From the NCBI GenBank assembly GCA_023846275.1, contig CM043870.1, forward strand, positions 16,476,385-16,540,384: a stretch of 64,000 nt of DNA. Direction: 5' to 3'. Shown here piece after piece: positions 59,101 through 64,000 of the stretch. Source of the DNA: Vanilla planifolia. Lineage: Eukaryota > Streptophyta > Magnoliopsida > Asparagales > Orchidaceae. The position numbers and the translations under genes are program-made. The notes under the pieces are model-generated. The model did no database searches and was not told the DNA's origin. It was given only the letters and a program-made list of their open reading frames with translations. Numbering within the stretch: the first letter of the stretch is position 1; each line of letters begins with the position of its first letter.

Positions 59101-60037
59101 CTACTCTAAAGTCAATAATGTGTTTTCCAATATTTCTTAGTACATGAATGAATCATACGAGTCAATTTATTGGTGATTACTCTCTTATCAAGGATCCCTT
59201 AAGACATAAATACTTTAAAGTAAATTCATTTGTAATCAAAGTTCATAAACTAACTTTATCAATTGAGGGTTACTTGAGATGTGAAATACTCTTAAGAAAA
59301 CATAAGTCAAATCCATATGAATGAACTATAACTTATGATATAAACTCTTTTGACTCATTCATGTTATCTAAAACCAAGTCTTATACTAGTACAAAGCCCA
59401 AACCTATTTTGACAACCTTTAAGTAGGTCATAATAAATTTGGATGTGAAAATGATTCGAGGAAAATTAGATGTCAAATCATATACAAGTTAGCAAATAAT
59501 TATTTATAATATGTTTATTAAGTTATATTTTGTATGTCAATAACACATGAAAATTGTTGTAATAATCACCTTTGATGTAAATAACATTAAATGATTCATA
59601 TTAGCATGTCTAGAACTTCATAGACCATGTTTGAAAATGATGCTAAGGGTGTATTTCATTTATGAATTATCTTATTTTTCATCTTAACTTTGATTCATTC
59701 AATTCATGAATAGAGCTTTGGTAATAGTAACTATTTACTTAAAATTTAATTATATCATTCTCAATTATATCCCTTATTACATTTTAAGATTCCTTAAAAG
59801 TGAACTTTCATCATGCTCCTTCATGTGAGGGTCATAAGAGGCATAAGTCTTCTTCCTCACTTTCTTATCTTCATCACTATTCCACCATTTTTTTAATGGA
59901 ATAACCCTTGTTTCAACTTTTTCCTTAATCCTATAAAGGTGTTGAGAGGCATTGTACTAATCAAAACCTCAATTCTATGTTCAATAAATCCAAATATTGT
60001 GAAAAAAAAATCAAAAGAAGTGACAAAAAGATAAAAA
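59101..60037. other. unassigned AT-rich sequence
   Basis: The left part may continue the 147-bp repeat relics. No other motif found. Confidence 0.4.
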
Positions 60038-60048
60038 GCTTTATACCA
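60038..60048 (-). other. possible primer-binding site
   Basis: The minus strand reads TGGTATAAAGC, alignable to TGGTATCAGAGC with one gap and one change. It lies beside the GC-richer block. Confidence 0.4.
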
Positions 60049-60050
60049 AC

Positions 60051-60370
60051 ACCATGAAGTAAGTACCATGCATGCACTCATGCACGATGACTCGTTGCAA
60101 GAGCATTGGAGACTGTGTTGTAGTATGCTGGTTACGCACCACATGTAGAGGCGCAGGCACACACACGGGAATGCCTAATGCGCTAAAAGCACATGACTGC
60201 ACGGGATTAGCACTGTAAGTGCACGTGTTAATCACCTACTTTACCGTCACGATCAACATGTGCACACAAGGTTGTTCTCACCCATGAACAGCACCTGCAC
60301 ATATGAATAGTGCCATGGCATGGGTGGGGAGCGTACACATGGTTATGCCAGGGCTCAAAATTTGTGAAAG
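60051..60370 (-). mobile_element. GC-richer LTR-like block
   Basis: A sharp composition change with many CpG and CACGTG/GCAC words (for example gtaagtgcacgtgtt near 60215-60230). If the neighbouring primer site is real, this is the end of a minus-strand LTR. The ends are not defined. Open frames on the minus strand here are short and unrecognised. Confidence 0.4.
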
Positions 60371-63130
60371 TTTTATATTTTGATCAAAATCATATATTTT
60401 ATTCTAAAAATTAAAATATTATATATTTTGTAATAAAAAATTATATCCAAATCTCTATGTAAAGAGACAAGAATGATGAATAAAGTAATTTAAAACTTTG
60501 TAATTCAAAACTTCTTGAAAGAAAACTTAAAAAATTCAATCTTCTTATGACAAACTTTTTTTCTTTCTTTTCTTCCTAAGTTCTTTGTCATTCTCATACT
60601 TTAACTTTCAATATTGTTACTCGAAAAAAACGACCTACTACTAAAGGCTCAGAGTATGAATATCTACCAAAAAATCTTATTATTTTTGGCATCAAAGTAC
60701 TTTAATTTGACACTAATGATAGTAATACAAAAGAAGATAGTTAAAGAATTGACTATTTTACATCAAGCCTAGAGGCACATATATCTTTATTAACTCAATA
60801 AATATACGTGTTAATAGCAATGTTACTAAAATCTCAATTCTTTTCTATTATGAATCCAAAAAATAATCATTTAAAATACTCTTGATCGAAAGATTTATAG
60901 ATCAAGTAGTAATCATAAGATAATTAGAGATAAAAATGAGGATGACATTAATCTCAATGTTTTTATATATGAGAGTTTATAACATCCTTTTAAGATAGAT
61001 GCTATAATTGATTTATCATTTTATAAGAGAAAATAAGATTAAAAACATAAGTCTTTTAGTTTTATTTATTACTTGAATTTTAAGTTGGCTTGAGTTTATA
61101 TACACAATTCAACCCTTTTTGTGAACATCACGCCCCTATTTTTATATTAGTGGTTTCTATTCATGTATTAAGGCAAATTTGACTATAATTTATGTTATGC
61201 AAATTAATGATATAAATATTATTATGTTTATATTTGATAAATATTACATGATCAAAAGCATAAAAAATTATGTTAAATCATTTATTACTTAATTAACTTA
61301 ATAAATTATGCTTTCAACCATTTACATAAAAAACTTTACCAATGAAATGGGATCTATAACTACCTATGTTTTCTATTTATTTGATCTTATCTCTTGAATT
61401 ATCTCTTAAGGAAACATAACCTTCATCCTTGATCTCTAAAGTTGTAAATTAAGTTTCATCCTAATTATGTCTTGAATATCTGTTGTAAAAATGGCATTTG
61501 CCTCCCTTGATTCTCCCTTGGAGACATACCTATAAAAGGAATTTAATTTTTTACTCATGTTATCCAAATTAATTTTGGTCCACCAAAATTAAAGCTAACA
61601 TTAAATTCGCTAAGATTATCAAAATATACTTATATTAGTTTAACTCAAAAGATTTCTTAATTGAACATACATGGGAAACATGATCAATTTTATTACAATA
61701 AGTGCAAATCATGAGGACACACTAGACTTGTAAGAGTTGGAGAACTATGAAACTTGCAAGAAAGGTGATCACTTCATCAAGCAAAGAATTCAAGATCAAT
61801 TTGGGGGAAACCTTATGATTAGAAATATTTGTATGAATCACAATTTCAAAATAAGTTAAATGCTTTCATACACTCACATAACACACTTAAAATCATTTGA
61901 TAATATTTTAAAATATAAAATTTTAAGTGTGATGTATGGAACTTCCATTGAAGTGTATGGTACTTGTAATAGAGGATGGATATAATGTGCCAATTGAAAA
62001 AAAAGAATGAAATAATATCATCCATGTACGATTCAAATAGCTCAAGGCAAGTGGTATGTCGCATGATTTGGATGATACACATTTATTTAGCCAAAAATAT
62101 GGACTTACATTTGATATGTCTTAATTGATATATGGTAAATCAAGTTCACTAGCAAAAGTTAATGATTAATGCATTTGATTGCTTACCTTTGGGAAATTTT
62201 TTATAAGCTATTTCCTAGTCATTCCTAAATGTTGTAAATGACATTTGGAGCTCTCCTAAGCCTAATTAATATTCCTATAACAATTAGAACCACTTAAACT
62301 AAATCTAAGAATCTTAAACAAATCTTAATCATCTATAAATAAGCCTTTGATGAAGTTTTCAATGCCTAATGAATAAGTTATATCATTGCAAGTCGATGAC
62401 TTACTAGTTAAGCTTCATTTGAAGAACTTCTTGTTGTCGCAACCAGAATCTCAAAGCACTTGCATAAAAATTCATGTTTCTTATGGTTTGAAAAAATCTA
62501 TAAAAATGTTCATTTGTATTCATTCATATTATGCCATACTGTCAATTATAAGAATTTGTAATAAGCTATGTGAGAAGAGATTTGAGAGTTTGTCTTATTG
62601 TTATAACTTGTATTAGTTTGAGGTTTAGCAAAAAAAAAAACCTAATAATGAGGTTTAGTCTTGGCCATTATGACTTAAGAAACAGTTTGGTTTAATTTAG
62701 AAAAAGCCCCACTTAGTTTATGTTTTAGCCTATAAACGACAATACATTTCCAGTTTCAAACAAAAAAATAAGATTCAAAAGGTTATGCTTTTTCCTTAAG
62801 AAAAGATACATTGTAATGATTTCTCTATTAATTATAGTAAAGGAGTAAGAAAGCAAAGAGCTAAGCCTATATCCATTTGGATTGAGGATGGATGTAAGTT
62901 CACTTGGGGGGTCAAAATCAAACCACAAAAAGACTTGAAATAATTTACATTTTTTGTAATTTTACTTTATACTTAAGTACCAAAATGTGTAATATATTAC
63001 AATCTCTAATTTTGTTTTGCTTTAGGAGTTTACCTTATGCAAAATAATTCTCACTCAACTCACCACTCATCTTTGAATGTGAGTGTGTTGTGTTCCAACA
63101 AGGTTCACTCTTAGACGTTAAGCCAATGCA
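60371..63130. other. unassigned AT-rich sequence
   Basis: Several short open frames without recognisable motifs. The minus-strand Copia element implied by the primer site at 63136-63150 should have its gag here, but I cannot read one. Confidence 0.45.
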
Positions 63131-63135
63131 GTAAA

Positions 63136-63150
63136 CAAGCTTTGATACCA
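63136..63150 (-). other. primer-binding site
   Basis: The minus strand reads TGGTATCAAAGCTTG, one change from TGGTATCAGAGCTTG. Confidence 0.8.
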
Positions 63151-63155
63151 ATTCT

Positions 63156-64000
63156 TGGTCAATAACATATTCAATACCGGGTGAATTAAGTGTACGAAGC
63201 TTTTTGGTAAATCACAACCTTTGCAAAAACTCCATTCATACTACAACAGATAAAATTAATCAAATTATGTCAAGTATAAATGTAAAAATAAAATGCAACA
63301 AAGAAAAGAATATCTTGAATTTTTAAATGTTATGACTTTTACCTAATAAACCTACATCTATCCCCAATCTAAATAGACTTAGGTCTAATCCTTTCTTCCA
63401 TTCTTTTGTAACAATTGATGGAAAAACCATTTGCACTTAGGTTATTTACTTATGGTTTAGACTCAACCTCACCTAAGTCTTTTTCTCAAGGCTTACACTC
63501 CATCTCATTTTGATCACTCCAAATCTCAAAGTTCTTAACTCAACACTCTAAGGCCTACAATAAGTCTCTCAACTACACATGGTTACAAGCCTAGGGCAAG
63601 CCATTTCTAACACTTAAAAATAAATTGAAAGCTTAATAATATCTTTTTAGAGAAAAATTCCATGTTCACTTATATTGATAAGAATATGACTCAAACGAAG
63701 TAGAAGTATAGCAAAGCCATTAATAGAGGTTTGCTGATATTAACTATGCTAGCGATTTAATGTTTCAGTGCCCTTTAACCAATCTAGTTATCCTTTGTGC
63801 CCAACCAAACATGTCTATTTAGTCAATGGAAATGAAGTCTTATTAAGCTCAACTCAAAAGATATCTAACATCATTGCATTTATTTTTATTTGTATTTATT
63901 GTTTGACATCATAATTGGCAAAAACTCGTTATGATTTCCCATCAATACTTTTGGAAGTTTTTCAAAATAAATTCTAAAGCAAGTTGATAAGAAATTTATC
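63156..64000 (-). mobile_element. Copia 5' LTR, cut by the window edge
   Basis: The minus-strand LTR ends ttattgacca at 63156, with acttaattcacccggtattg near 63170-63192, the usual plant Copia LTR tail, then a five-base gap and the primer site. The rest of the LTR continues past 64000. It contains a pyrimidine-rich stretch (63410-63600) typical of these LTRs on the opposite strand. Confidence 0.65.

Noticed and set aside
59893..60235. Minus-strand open frames at the GC-richer block
   Set aside because: Two different frames overlap, with no family resemblance. They span a composition boundary.
1..64000. CRISPR arrays, bacterial promoters, ribosome sites, terminators, rRNA or organellar inserts
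   Set aside because: None seen. All repeats are adjacent tandem units or LTRs without spacers, and the retroelement families show that this is plant nuclear DNA.

Overview
The window is AT-rich plant nuclear DNA from a repeat-dense, gene-poor region. I found no intact host gene, tRNA, rRNA, CRISPR array or bacterial-type operon. No open frame exceeds about 114 codons. Every recognisable coding stretch is a decayed LTR retrotransposon, broken by stops and frameshifts. The plant assignment rests on the element families: Sirevirus-like Ty1/Copia, Reina-type and other Ty3/Gypsy, a TRIM-like element, and initiator-Met-tRNA primer sites. I cannot name the species.

Layout. 0.6-3.5 kb: minus-strand Reina-type Gypsy gag-pol remnant lacking most of its reverse transcriptase; 3.9-4.4 kb: minus-strand Copia gag. 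7-11.4 kb: diverged repeat copies, a 74-bp duplication, a roughly 80-bp tandem array (8.2-8.8 kb) and a possible Gypsy gag. 12-13.4 kb: plus-strand Copia gag. 14.3-18.05 kb: plus-strand Gypsy remnant with a duplicated TATA segment, a 47-bp tandem array, gag and protease. 18.06-21.8 kb: minus-strand Copia integrase, protease region, gag, primer site and LTR, tail to tail with the Gypsy piece. 22.7-25.3 kb: two LTR-like stretches, one holding a 14-bp array.

28.2-41.66 kb is a composite of Sirevirus-like elements. Family-1 LTRs lie at 28.2-28.46 and about 40.0-41.66 kb. Between them are gag, protease, integrase, a reverse transcriptase interrupted at 31.71-34.86 kb by a CA/TA microsatellite and a TRIM-like element, then reverse transcriptase/RNase H, and a family-2 element (two LTRs, gag only). 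One family-2 LTR carries a further 858-bp insertion.

42.62-45.68 kb is the only GC- and CpG-rich block. It is a 3,061-bp solo LTR in minus orientation, with TGTTA/TAACA ends and a 5-bp GATAC target duplication. It has a TATA box and two tandem repeats, and sits in a copy of a small local repeat. After it come a plus-strand Copia remnant (48-53.1 kb), an AAT microsatellite, a Gypsy LTR tail (55.2-55.5 kb), a homopurine tract (56 kb), a Gypsy integrase C-terminus followed by a 147-bp tandem repeat (58-59.1 kb), a GC-richer LTR-like block (60.05-60.37 kb) and a minus-strand Copia LTR running off the right edge.

The genes do not form a working pathway. The window records successive insertion, nesting, LTR recombination and decay. 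No clearly new biological system is visible. The best leads are the solo LTR with its repeated upstream region, the TRIM-like element, the 80-bp array and the interruption of the Copia reverse transcriptase at the microsatellite.
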